Positions 23,300 through 31,170 of a DNA stretch of 64,000 nucleotides are shown piece after piece; the first letter of the stretch is position 1; every line of letters begins with the position of its first letter. The position numbers were made by a program, and so were the translations under genes. The stretch comes from Streptomyces sp. NBC_01241 (GTDB lineage Bacteria; Actinomycetota; Actinomycetes; Streptomycetales; Streptomycetaceae), in NCBI RefSeq assembly GCF_041435435.1, contig NZ_CP108494.1, forward strand, positions 7,474,501-7,538,500, read 5' to 3'. Under the pieces are notes generated by a model. That model was given only the letters and a program-made list of their open reading frames with translations, was not told the DNA's origin and did not search any database.

Positions 23300-24490
23300 G
23301 TGAGACGTATGACGGCACGACCTGCGAATGCGCATCAGGCGCGACTGCTCCGGCTGTTGCGCGACGGCGGGCCCAACTCACGGGCACAGCTGGGGGATCA
23401 GGTCGATCTCTCCCGCTCCAAGCTCGCCGTCGAGGTCGACAGACTGCTGGAGACCGGACTTGTCGTGGCCGATGGACTCGCCGCATCCCGCGGAGGGCGT
23501 CGCTCGCACAACATCCGGCTCGCCCCGCAACTGCGCTTCCTCGGCGTCGACATCGGTGCCACATCCGTCGATGTGGCCGTCACCAACGCCGAGTTGGAGG
23601 TCCTGGGCCACCTCAACCACCCCATGGACGTACGCGAAGGGCCGGTCGCCGTCTTCGAGCAGGTGCTGGCCATGGCGGCCAAGCTCCGGGCCTCCGGCCT
23701 AGCCGAAGGCTTCGACGGCGCGGGCATCGGCGTACCCGGACCGGTCCGCTTCCCCGAAGGCGTGCCGGTCGCACCGCCGATCATGCCCGGCTGGGACGGC
23801 TTCCCGGTCCGCGAGGCGCTCAGCCAGGAACTGGGCTGCCCCGTCATGGTCGACAACGATGTGAACCTGATGGCGATGGGGGAGCAGCACGCGGGCGTCG
23901 CACGCTCCGTGGGCGACTTCCTCTGCGTCAAGATCGGTACGGGTATCGGCTGCGGCATCGTCGTCGGCGGCGAGGTCCATCGCGGTACGACGGGCAGCGC
24001 CGGAGACATCGGCCACATCCAGGTCGAACACGAAGGACGACCCTGCGCCTGCGGCAACCGGGGTTGTCTGGAAGCCCACTTCAGCGGTGCCGCGCTCGCC
24101 CGCGACGCCGAGGACGCGGCGCGTGCCGGGCAGTCGCCGGAGCTCGCGGGCCGACTGGAGGCGGCCGGCGGACTCACCGCCGCCGACGTGGCCGCCGCCG
24201 CGGCCGCCGGCGATGCCACCTCGCTCGACCTGATCCGCGAAGGCGGCAACCGGGTGGGCCAGGTCATCGCCGGACTCGTCAGCTTCTTCAATCCCGGACT
24301 GGTGGTGATCGGCGGCGGCGTGACCGGCCTCGGACACACACTCCTCGCCAGCGTCCGGACCCAGGTCTACCGGCAGTCGCTGCCGCTGGCCACCGGCAAT
24401 CTCCCCATCGTGCTCGGCGAGTTGGGACCCGCCGCCGGAGTGATCGGCGCGGCCCGGCTCATCAGCGACCACCTGTTCTCACCGGCCTGA
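23300..24490 (+). CDS. ROK-family transcriptional regulator
   Basis: About 396 residues from GTG 23300 (GAGGGG 3 nt upstream; ATG 23309 is an alternative). An N-terminal winged helix (HQARLLRLLRDGGPNSRAQL, then GDQVDLSRSKLAVEVDRLLE) precedes the ROK sugar-kinase-like domain (FLGVDIGATSVDVAVTNAEL). The zinc-binding cluster is present as GHIQVEHEGRPCACGNRGCL (His and three Cys). The sugar site includes GIGVPGPV and VMVDNDVNLMAMGE, whose DND holds the acidic residue. It should sense a sugar and control the ABC transporter and catabolic genes that start 160 nt downstream in the same direction. It probably acts as a repressor; the sequence does not show which sugar. Confidence 0.9.
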   Translation: MRRMTARPANAHQARLLRLLRDGGPNSRAQLGDQVDLSRSKLAVEVDRLLETGLVVADGLAASRGGRRSHNIRLAPQLRFLGVDIGATSVDVAVTNAELEVLGHLNHPMDVREGPVAVFEQVLAMAAKLRASGLAEGFDGAGIGVPGPVRFPEGVPVAPPIMPGWDGFPVREALSQELGCPVMVDNDVNLMAMGEQHAGVARSVGDFLCVKIGTGIGCGIVVGGEVHRGTTGSAGDIGHIQVEHEGRPCACGNRGCLEAHFSGAALARDAEDAARAGQSPELAGRLEAAGGLTAADVAAAAAAGDATSLDLIREGGNRVGQVIAGLVSFFNPGLVVIGGGVTGLGHTLLASVRTQVYRQSLPLATGNLPIVLGELGPAAGVIGAARLISDHLFSPA

Positions 24491-24541
24491 TCCTCGGCCG
24501 GTACGTACCACCGAACCGCTCCCGCCTCTTTTGGCCGGGGG

Positions 24542-24559
24542 CCGGGGGGCGACCCCCGG
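24542..24559 (+). terminator. Short hairpin between ROK gene and ABC operon
   Basis: CCGGGGG/CCCCCGG stem with a GCGA loop. It may terminate the ROK transcript so that the transporter uses its own promoter. Confidence 0.5.
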
Positions 24560-24650
24560 GACAGCACTGCGCCCTGCCCGCTCACCGGCCCTCCCTCAGT
24601 TCTCAGCTGCGCTCGAGCAGAGGAGACCCCATTCGCCGAGGGGATTTGTC

Positions 24651-26177
24651 ATGGCACCAGAACCGCCCTTGCTCACCATGTCCGGCATCACCAAGTCGTT
24701 CCCCGGAGTGCGCGCCCTCGACGGCGTAGACCTGGAGGTACAGGCCGGCGAAGTCCACTGTCTCCTCGGACAGAACGGCGCCGGCAAGTCCACCCTCATC
24801 AAGGTGCTCGCCGGGGCCCACCAGCCCGACGGCGGCGAGATCACCTGGCGCGGCAAACGGGCCGCGCTCAAGTCACCCATCGCCGCGATGCGGCTCGGCA
24901 TCGCCACCATCTACCAGGAACTCGACTTGGTCGAGGGCCTGTCGGTCGCCGAGAACGTCTTCCTCGGCCATGAACCCACCACCGCCCGCTTCATCGTCCG
25001 CACCCGCGAGGGCCGTGCGGCGGCCGCCGCGCTGCTGAAGCGTCTCGGCCACCCCGAGATCGACCCGGCCCGGGCGGTCGGAGAACTGTCCGCCGCACAG
25101 CAGCAGATCGTCTCCATGGCGCGGGCACTCTCCCACGACGTACGGCTCATCGTGATGGACGAGCCGTCCGCCGCGCTCGACCCCGACGAGGTCGACAACC
25201 TCTTCCGTATCGTCGCCGCTCTCACCGCCGACGGGGTCGCCGTCGTCTACATCTCGCACCGCCTGGAGGAGATCCGCCGCATCGGCGACCGGGTGACCGT
25301 GCTCAAGGACGGTCGCGCCGTCGCCGTGGGGCTGCCCGCCAAGTCCACACCGACACGCGACGTCGTTGCCATGATGACCGGCCGCAACGTCGAACACGTC
25401 TTCCCGCCGCGCATCACGGACCGCGTGGGGGCGGCCGTCGAAGAACCGGTACTGAAGGTCGAAGGGCTGACCAGGAAGGGCGAATTCGCCCCGGTGGACC
25501 TGGAGCTCCGGCCCGGCGAGATCGTCGGTCTGGCCGGACTCGTCGGGTCGGGACGCTCCGAGATCCTGGAGACCCTCTACGGTGCCCGCAGGCCGAGCGC
25601 CGGACGCGTCACCGTGGCAGGGAAGCAGTTGCGGCCCGGCAGCGTCCGTGCCGCCGTCGCCGCCGGGATCGGGCTCGCCCCCGAGGAGCGCAAGGCGCAG
25701 GCCCTGCTGATGCTCGAAACCGTCACCCGTAACGTCTCCGTCTCCTCGATGTCCCGCTTCTCCCGGGCCGGCTGGCTCGACCGCGGAGCCGAACGCCGGG
25801 CCGCCCGCACCGCCACCCGCGAGCTCTCCCTGCGCCCCGACAACCCGGACACCCCGGTCCGCACACTGTCCGGCGGCAACCAGCAGAAGGCCGTCCTGGC
25901 CCGCTGGCTGCTGCGCGGCTGCCGGGTTCTGCTGCTCGACGAACCGACCCGCGGTGTCGACGTCGGCGCCCGCGCCGAGCTCTACGCCGTGATCCGCCGG
26001 CTGGCCGACGAAGGCCTCGCCGTCCTGCTCGTCTCCAGCGAGGTGCCCGAAGTGCTCGGCCTCGCCGACCGGGTGCTGGTGCTCCGCGAGGGCCGCGTCG
26101 TGCACACGGCGGACGCCCGGGAGCTCGACGAACACCGCGTACTCGACCTAGTGATGGAAGGGAGCCCGACGTCATGA
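24651..26177 (+). CDS. Sugar ABC transporter, double ATP-binding subunit (RbsA/MglA type)
   Basis: 508 residues from ATG 24651 (GAGGGG 7 nt upstream). Two fused nucleotide-binding domains. Domain 1 has Walker A GQNGAGKST, a degenerate signature LSAAQQQ and Walker B LIVMDEPSAALD. Domain 2 has the degenerate P-loop typical of the family (GLAGLVGSGRSE), signature LSGGNQQK and Walker B VLLLDEPTRGVD. Size and asymmetry are those of ribose/galactose-type importers (CUT2), which handle monosaccharides or cyclitols. It overlaps the permease start by 4 nt and forms the core of the operon below the ROK regulator. Confidence 0.94.
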   Translation: MAPEPPLLTMSGITKSFPGVRALDGVDLEVQAGEVHCLLGQNGAGKSTLIKVLAGAHQPDGGEITWRGKRAALKSPIAAMRLGIATIYQELDLVEGLSVAENVFLGHEPTTARFIVRTREGRAAAAALLKRLGHPEIDPARAVGELSAAQQQIVSMARALSHDVRLIVMDEPSAALDPDEVDNLFRIVAALTADGVAVVYISHRLEEIRRIGDRVTVLKDGRAVAVGLPAKSTPTRDVVAMMTGRNVEHVFPPRITDRVGAAVEEPVLKVEGLTRKGEFAPVDLELRPGEIVGLAGLVGSGRSEILETLYGARRPSAGRVTVAGKQLRPGSVRAAVAAGIGLAPEERKAQALLMLETVTRNVSVSSMSRFSRAGWLDRGAERRAARTATRELSLRPDNPDTPVRTLSGGNQQKAVLARWLLRGCRVLLLDEPTRGVDVGARAELYAVIRRLADEGLAVLLVSSEVPEVLGLADRVLVLREGRVVHTADARELDEHRVLDLVMEGSPTS

Positions 26178-27223
26178 CGCAGCCCGTCTCCTCGGCGCAG
26201 CAGGGCGGGCCGGACAAGGGGGCCGTCCCCGCCCCGGCCGCCGGACCCAGGAAGCAGGACGGACCTTCGCGCACCTTCGGCCTGCGCCTGGACGTGCGTA
26301 ACCTCTCGCTGCTCGGCGTCCTCGCCGCACTGATCGTCGTCGGCGGATTCACCGAACCCGACGCGTTCCTGGACACCGGGAACCTTCAGCTGATCCTGAC
26401 CCAGTCCTCCGTCATCGGAGTCGTCACCGTCGGGATGACCTTCGTCATCACCAGCGGGGGGATCGACCTGTCGGTCGGTGCGATGGTTGCGCTCGCCTCC
26501 GTCTGGGCGACCACACTCGCCACTCAGGAGTACGGCTTCGCGGGGATTCTGTTCACCGCCGTGATCGTCGGACTCGGCGCCGGGCTGGTGAACGGTGTGC
26601 TCATCGCCTACGGGCGGATGGTGCCGTTCATCGCGACGCTGGCCATGCTCGCCTCGGCCCGCGGGCTCGCCCTCCAGATCACGGACGGCAAGACCCAGAT
26701 TGTCACCGTCAAGTCGGTCCTCGACCTGGGCCTGCCGAACTCGTACGTCCTCGGCATCCCGCCCCTGGTCATGATGTTCGCCGCGGTGACCGTCATCGGC
26801 TGGCTGGTGCTGAACCGCACGACCTTCGGGCGACGAACGGTCGCGGTCGGCGGCAACGCGGAAGCGGCCAGGCTGGCAGGCATCGACGTACGACGGCAGC
26901 GGCTCTACCTCTATCTGCTCTCCGGGCTGTGCTGCGGTATCGCGGCCTTCATGCTGATCGTCCTGTCCGGTTCGGGACAGAACACCAACGGCAATCTCTA
27001 CGAGCTCGATGCCATCGCCGCCGCGATCATCGGCGGCACCCTGCTCAGCGGCGGACGCGGCACCATCGTCGGCTCCGTACTCGGCGTCCTCGTCTTCACC
27101 ACCATCACCAACATCTTCGCGCTCAACAACCTGCAGAGCGACGTCCAGCAGATCGCCAAGGGCGCGATCATCGTCGCCGCCGTCCTGGTCCAGCGCCGCG
27201 CATCGGCGCACGGGGAGACCTGA
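26174..27223 (+). CDS. Sugar ABC transporter permease (RbsC type)
   Basis: 349 residues, with a 35-residue hydrophilic N-terminus then about nine membrane segments. Signature stretches are VGMTFVITSGGIDLSVGAMV and GRRTVAVGGNAEAARLAGID (the EAA-like loop that meets the ATPase), plus IAAAIIGGTLLSGGRGTIVG. It is a CUT2-family homodimeric channel. ATGA overlap with the ATPase gene gives coupled translation. The 142-nt gap to the binding-protein gene holds the double palindrome described separately. Confidence 0.94.
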   Translation: MTQPVSSAQQGGPDKGAVPAPAAGPRKQDGPSRTFGLRLDVRNLSLLGVLAALIVVGGFTEPDAFLDTGNLQLILTQSSVIGVVTVGMTFVITSGGIDLSVGAMVALASVWATTLATQEYGFAGILFTAVIVGLGAGLVNGVLIAYGRMVPFIATLAMLASARGLALQITDGKTQIVTVKSVLDLGLPNSYVLGIPPLVMMFAAVTVIGWLVLNRTTFGRRTVAVGGNAEAARLAGIDVRRQRLYLYLLSGLCCGIAAFMLIVLSGSGQNTNGNLYELDAIAAAIIGGTLLSGGRGTIVGSVLGVLVFTTITNIFALNNLQSDVQQIAKGAIIVAAVLVQRRASAHGET

Positions 27224-27301
27224 GCCCACCGCCCCGGTTCTCCGCACTGCCCCTGCTTCTTCCCATCCCCCTGCTTCTCCGTACCGCCCACCGCTCCGTT
27301 C

Positions 27302-27320
27302 GTCACATGTGACATGTCAC
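27302..27320 (+). promoter_or_regulatory. Two overlapping perfect 12-bp palindromes inside ABC operon
   Basis: GTCACATGTGACATGTCAC holds GTCACATGTGAC (27302-27313) and GTGACATGTCAC (27309-27320), sharing GTGAC. Further ATGAC/TCAC half-sites follow to 27340. It lies 46 nt before the binding-protein start, so an internal operator or promoter is likely. Confidence 0.55.
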
Positions 27321-27365
27321 GCACCGACATGACGAATCACGCACCGGATGAAGGGTTTGACAGCC

Positions 27366-28403
27366 ATGCCAGAAACCAGCCGCAGACGACTGCTCTTCGG
27401 CACCGCAGCCGTCTCCGCAGGCGCCGTCCTCACCGCCTGCACCAGCAACGAGCCCAAGAAGACGGAGACCGCGCAGAGCAATCAGCCCGCCGCCGACGAC
27501 AAGCCCGGCAAGCCCGTCACCATCGGCTTCGCGGGTCCGCAGGCCGACCACGGCTGGCTCAACGCCATCAACGAGAACGCCAAGTCGCGGGCGGCGAAGT
27601 ATTCCGAGGTGACGCTGGAGAGCACCGAGGGCTCCAACGACACCGCCGCCCAGATCGGCCAGGTCAAGACCCTCATCAACAAGAAGGTCGACGTCCTCGT
27701 CATCCTCCCCGCCGACGGCAAGGCGCTCACCCAGGTGGGCCTGGAGGCCATGCGGGCGGGCATCCCCGTCATCAACCTGGACCGGATCTTCGCCTCCCCG
27801 CAGGCCTACCGCTGCTGGGTCGGCGGCGACAACTACGGCATGGGCCTCAACGCCGGTACGTACATCGGCGAGCAACTCAAGGACAAGGCGGGAGCCAAGG
27901 TCGTCGAGCTGGCCGGCATCGACAACCTGGAGCTCACCAAGCAGCGAAGTCAGGGCTTCGCCGACGCGTTGAAGAACTACCCCAACATCAAACTGGTGGC
28001 CCGTCAGGCCGCCGACTTCACCGTCGAGTCGGGTCAGGCAAAGATGGCCCAACTCCTCCAGGCACAGAAGAAGTTCGACGCTCTGTGGAACCACGACGAC
28101 GATCAGGGTGTGGGCGCGCTGCGCGCCATCCAGCAGGCGGGCCGCGACGAGTTCCTGATGGTCGGCGGCGCCGGGGCCAAGTCCGCGATGGACGCCATCA
28201 AGGCCGACGACAGCGTGCTGAAGGCGACCGTTCTCTACCCGCCGACGATGGCGGCGTCCGCCATCGACCTGGCCCGTGCCCTCGCCCAGGGCAAGGGTGT
28301 CGGCGGCCTGGCCGAAATGGAGATCCCGACCAATCTCACTCTCTACTCGGCCGTGGTCACCAAGGAGAACATCGACCAGTACCTGCCGACGGGCTTCAGC
28401 TGA
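27366..28403 (+). CDS. Sugar ABC transporter substrate-binding lipoprotein (Tat signal)
   Basis: 345 residues from ATG 27366. The N-terminus SRRRLLFGTAAVSAGAVLTAC has twin arginines and a lipobox (LTAC), so it is probably exported folded by Tat and lipid-anchored. The periplasmic-binding-protein type 1 fold (RbsB-like) follows: TIGFAGPQADHGWLNAINEN, VDVLVILPADGKALTQ, AGIPVINLDRIFASP and VWNHDDDQGV-like ALWNHDDDQGVGALRA. The Asp/Arg/Asn residues around these motifs would hold a pyranose or cyclitol. An alternative ATG at 27348 would place six residues before the Tat motif. The substrate is not determined. Confidence 0.92.
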   Translation: MPETSRRRLLFGTAAVSAGAVLTACTSNEPKKTETAQSNQPAADDKPGKPVTIGFAGPQADHGWLNAINENAKSRAAKYSEVTLESTEGSNDTAAQIGQVKTLINKKVDVLVILPADGKALTQVGLEAMRAGIPVINLDRIFASPQAYRCWVGGDNYGMGLNAGTYIGEQLKDKAGAKVVELAGIDNLELTKQRSQGFADALKNYPNIKLVARQAADFTVESGQAKMAQLLQAQKKFDALWNHDDDQGVGALRAIQQAGRDEFLMVGGAGAKSAMDAIKADDSVLKATVLYPPTMAASAIDLARALAQGKGVGGLAEMEIPTNLTLYSAVVTKENIDQYLPTGFS

Positions 28404-28411
28404 GCCGCCCC

Positions 28412-28435
28412 GCAGGAGGGTGCTGACCCTCCTGC
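28412..28435 (+). terminator. Hairpin after binding-protein gene
   Basis: Perfect 10-bp stem GCAGGAGGGT/ACCCTCCTGC with a GCTG loop, 8 nt after the stop. As the next gene lies only 37 nt beyond, it may be a partial terminator or an mRNA stabiliser that keeps binding-protein message high. Confidence 0.7.
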
Positions 28436-28471
28436 CGCACCCATCGAACGACCGACGAGGAGGAAGCCCGG

Positions 28472-29818
28472 ATGGCCCGTAGGGAAGAGACGGATCAGGA
28501 GGCCGCAGGTTCGCCGACGCAACGGCCGGTGGCGAGCGCGCCCACGCAACGGCCGACGACGGGCGCGCCCACGCAACGGCCGACGACGAGTGCGCCCGCG
28601 CATCCGCCGGTGGCGAGCGCGCCGCCGCATCCGCCGGTGGCGAGCACGCCGACGCTCGGAGTCGGCATGGTCGGATACGCGTTCATGGGCGCCGCCCACT
28701 CGCAGGGGTGGCGTACCGCGGGGCACGTCTTCGAGCTGCCGATGCGACCGGCTCTCGCCGCGATCTGCGGACGTGACCGGACGGCTGTCGACGCGGCGGC
28801 GGCCCGCCACGGCTGGGCGGCGGCGGAGACCGACTGGCGGGCCCTCATCGCCCGGGACGATGTGCAGCTCGTCGACATCTGCACCCCCGGCGACAGTCAC
28901 GCCGAGATCGCCATCGCCGCCCTGGAGGCCGGCAAGCACGTGCTGTGCGAGAAGCCGCTCGCCAACACGGTCGCCGAGGCGGAGGCGATGACCGAGGCCG
29001 CGGAGCGCGCCGCGGCCCGCGGTCAGGTCGCGCTGGTGGGCTTCAACTACCGCAAGGTGCCCGCGATCACGTACGCCCGGCAGCTGATCGCCGAGGGCCG
29101 GATCGGTGCCCTGCGGCATGTCCGTGCCACCTACCTCCAGGACTGGCTCGTCGATCCCGAATCGCCGCTCACCTGGCGGCTGAAGCGGGAACACGCCGGC
29201 TCGGGAGCGCTGGGCGATCTGGGGGCGCACATCGTCGACCTGGCCCAGTTTCTGGCGGGGGAGAAGCTGGTCGGGGTGTCGGCGGTCCGTGAGACGTTCG
29301 TACGTGAACGGCCGCTGCCGGCCGGTCCGTCCGCCGGGCTCTCCGGCGCCGCGGACCCGGCGGCGCGCGGGGCGGTGACCGTCGACGACGCGGCCCTGTT
29401 CACCGGCCGGCTCGCCTCCGGGGCGCTGGCCTCGTTCGAGGCGACCCGGATGGCGGCCGGCCGGAAGAACGCGCTGCGGCTGGAGATCAACGGACAGCTC
29501 GGTTCGCTCGCCTTCGATCTGGAACGGCTCAACGAGCTGTCCTTCCACGACCACACCGAACCCGCCGCCACGGCAGGGTTCCGGCGCATCCTCGTCACCG
29601 AGCCCCAGCATCCCTACCTGGAGGCGTGGTGGCCGCCCGGCCACGCCCTCGGCTACGAGCACACCTTCACGCATCAGGCCCGTGATGTGGTGCGCACGAT
29701 CGCCGAAGGGACCGTCCCCGCACCGTCGTTCGCCGACGGGCTGCAGGTGCAGCGGGTGCTCGCGGCGGTCGAGGAGAGCGCCGAGAAGAACTCCGTACAT
29801 ACCCCCGTGGCTCTCTAG
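28472..29818 (+). CDS. Gfo/Idh/MocA-family oxidoreductase with repeat N-terminus
   Basis: 448 residues. Residues 1-60 are an unusual extension holding five 9-residue repeats (PTQRPVASA, PTQRPTTGA and so on). The NAD(P) Rossmann domain starts at about residue 62 (TLGVGMVGYAFMGAAHSQGW) with VDICTPGDSHAEIAIAALEA and the catalytic EKPLANT motif. The C-terminal Gfo/Idh domain holds GDLGAHIVDLAQFLAG, whose His is near the sugar, and SFEATRMAAGRKNALRLEIN. It should oxidise or reduce a sugar or inositol hydroxyl. GAGGAGGAAG lies before the ATG. It is in line with the transporter and a sugar isomerase, which fits a 3-keto-sugar or inositol route. Confidence 0.9.
   Translation: MARREETDQEAAGSPTQRPVASAPTQRPTTGAPTQRPTTSAPAHPPVASAPPHPPVASTPTLGVGMVGYAFMGAAHSQGWRTAGHVFELPMRPALAAICGRDRTAVDAAAARHGWAAAETDWRALIARDDVQLVDICTPGDSHAEIAIAALEAGKHVLCEKPLANTVAEAEAMTEAAERAAARGQVALVGFNYRKVPAITYARQLIAEGRIGALRHVRATYLQDWLVDPESPLTWRLKREHAGSGALGDLGAHIVDLAQFLAGEKLVGVSAVRETFVRERPLPAGPSAGLSGAADPAARGAVTVDDAALFTGRLASGALASFEATRMAAGRKNALRLEINGQLGSLAFDLERLNELSFHDHTEPAATAGFRRILVTEPQHPYLEAWWPPGHALGYEHTFTHQARDVVRTIAEGTVPAPSFADGLQVQRVLAAVEESAEKNSVHTPVAL
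28514..28648 (+). repeat. Five 27-bp tandem repeats coding PxxxPxxxA units
   Basis: Five in-frame 27-bp units encode PTQRPVASA, PTQRPTTGA, PTQRPTTSA, PAHPPVASA and PPHPPVAST. The reading frame is preserved, so unit number can change without frameshift. Confidence 0.85.
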
Positions 29819-29830
29819 GAGGTCCCGCTC

Positions 29831-30835
29831 ATGCCCCGTCCCTTCACACTCTTCACCGGCCAGTGGGCCGACCTGCCCCTGGAGGAGGTCTGCCGGCATG
29901 CCCGGGACTTCGGCTACGACGGGCTCGAACTCGCCTGCTGGGGCGATCACTTCGAGGTCGACAAGGCCCTGACGGACCCCGGCTACCTGGACGGCCGACG
30001 GCAACTGCTCGACAAGTACGGGCTGAAGTGCTGGGCGATCTCCAATCACCTCGTCGGCCAGGCCGTCTGCGACAGCCCGATCGACGAACGGCACCAGGGG
30101 ATTCTCCCGGCGCGGATCTGGGGCGACGGTGAGCCCGAAGGGGTACGCCGGCGTGCCGCCGAGGAGATCAAGAACACCGCCCGCGCGGCCGCCGCCTTCG
30201 GAGTGCGTACGGTCATCGGCTTCACCGGCTCCTCGATCTGGCACCTCGTCGCGATGTTCCCGCCCGTCCCGCCGCACATGATCGAGCGGGGGTACGAGGA
30301 CTTCGCCGAGCGCTGGAACCCGATCCTGGATGTCTTCGACGCGGAGGGCGTGCGGTTCGCCCATGAGGTGCACCCCGGCGAGATCGCGTACGACTACTGG
30401 ACCACACACCGCGCGCTGGAGGCAGTCGGCCACCGGGCCGCGTTCGGGCTGAACTTCGACCCCAGCCACTTCGTCTGGCAGGACCTCGACCCGGTCAGTT
30501 TCCTGTACGACTTCCGGGACCGCATCTACCACGTGGACTGCAAGGAGGCGCGCAAGCGCCTGGACGGCCGCAACGGCCGCCTCGGCTCCCATCTGCCGTG
30601 GGGCGACCCGCGGCGCGGCTGGGACTTCGTCTCCGCCGGGCACGGTGACGTGCCGTGGGAGGACGTCTTCCGGATGCTCCGGTCCATCGGCTACGAGGGG
30701 CCGGTCTCCGTCGAGTGGGAGGACGCGGGGATGGACCGGCTGGCAGGTGCGCCGGAAGCGCTTTCCACGCTGAAGCGGTACGACTTCGAACCGCCGTCGG
30801 CATCGTTCGACTCGGCCTTCGGGGGTGGCGACTGA
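29831..30835 (+). CDS. Sugar phosphate isomerase/epimerase-like TIM-barrel protein
   Basis: 334 residues from ATG 29831 (AGGAGG 7 nt upstream). AP-endonuclease-2/xylose-isomerase-like fold: FGYDGLELACWGDHFEVDKA, VRTVIGFTGSSIWHL, VRFAHEVHPGEIAYDYW, FGLNFDPSHFVWQDLDP, YHVDCKEARKRLDGRN and VSVEWEDAGMDR. The Glu, Asp-His, Asp and Glu metal ligands of the family are all visible. Relatives act as epimerases or isomerases of keto-sugars or inosose (IolE-like), and this group is often found beside Gfo/Idh enzymes in 3-keto-glucoside pathways. It follows the oxidoreductase gene by 12 nt, in the same operon. Confidence 0.9.
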   Translation: MPRPFTLFTGQWADLPLEEVCRHARDFGYDGLELACWGDHFEVDKALTDPGYLDGRRQLLDKYGLKCWAISNHLVGQAVCDSPIDERHQGILPARIWGDGEPEGVRRRAAEEIKNTARAAAAFGVRTVIGFTGSSIWHLVAMFPPVPPHMIERGYEDFAERWNPILDVFDAEGVRFAHEVHPGEIAYDYWTTHRALEAVGHRAAFGLNFDPSHFVWQDLDPVSFLYDFRDRIYHVDCKEARKRLDGRNGRLGSHLPWGDPRRGWDFVSAGHGDVPWEDVFRMLRSIGYEGPVSVEWEDAGMDRLAGAPEALSTLKRYDFEPPSASFDSAFGGGD

Positions 30836-31170
30836 CGGGTCCTTCCCGGGGTGTTGCCCGAGGGGCCCCGATGTCAGGGCCACCGGGCCGGGAAGGGGCG
30901 GGCCGAGCGGGATGGGGGACGGGAGTCCGCCGCCATCCCGCGCTCGCCCCTGCCCTCGCCCCGCTTTGTCCTGACCCGGGAAAAAGTTCAACATGACTGC
31001 TGCGTAAGGGCTTTCCGTCCGGGACGAACAGGTCTACCGTCCACAACGCGTACATGACATAACTCGGGTCGCGGGCGCCCCACAGGCCCCGAACGACCTG
31101 CGCGGCAGTCCCCGCGCGGAACGGCACGGCAGCACCCGCCCGTACCACCGGCACTCTCCGGAGGACACTC
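30836..31170 (+). promoter_or_regulatory. Intergenic region: terminator-like stem and candidate ROK half-operator
   Basis: No gene. A 9-bp stem CCTTCCCGG (30841-30849) with CCGGGAAGG (30888-30896) could end the transport operon. GGGAAAAAGTTCAACATG (30978-30995) resembles half of the candidate ROK operator. The promoter of the giant secreted protein gene must lie between about 30980 and 31100; gtacatgacataac near 31050 is the most AT-rich part. Confidence 0.45.
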
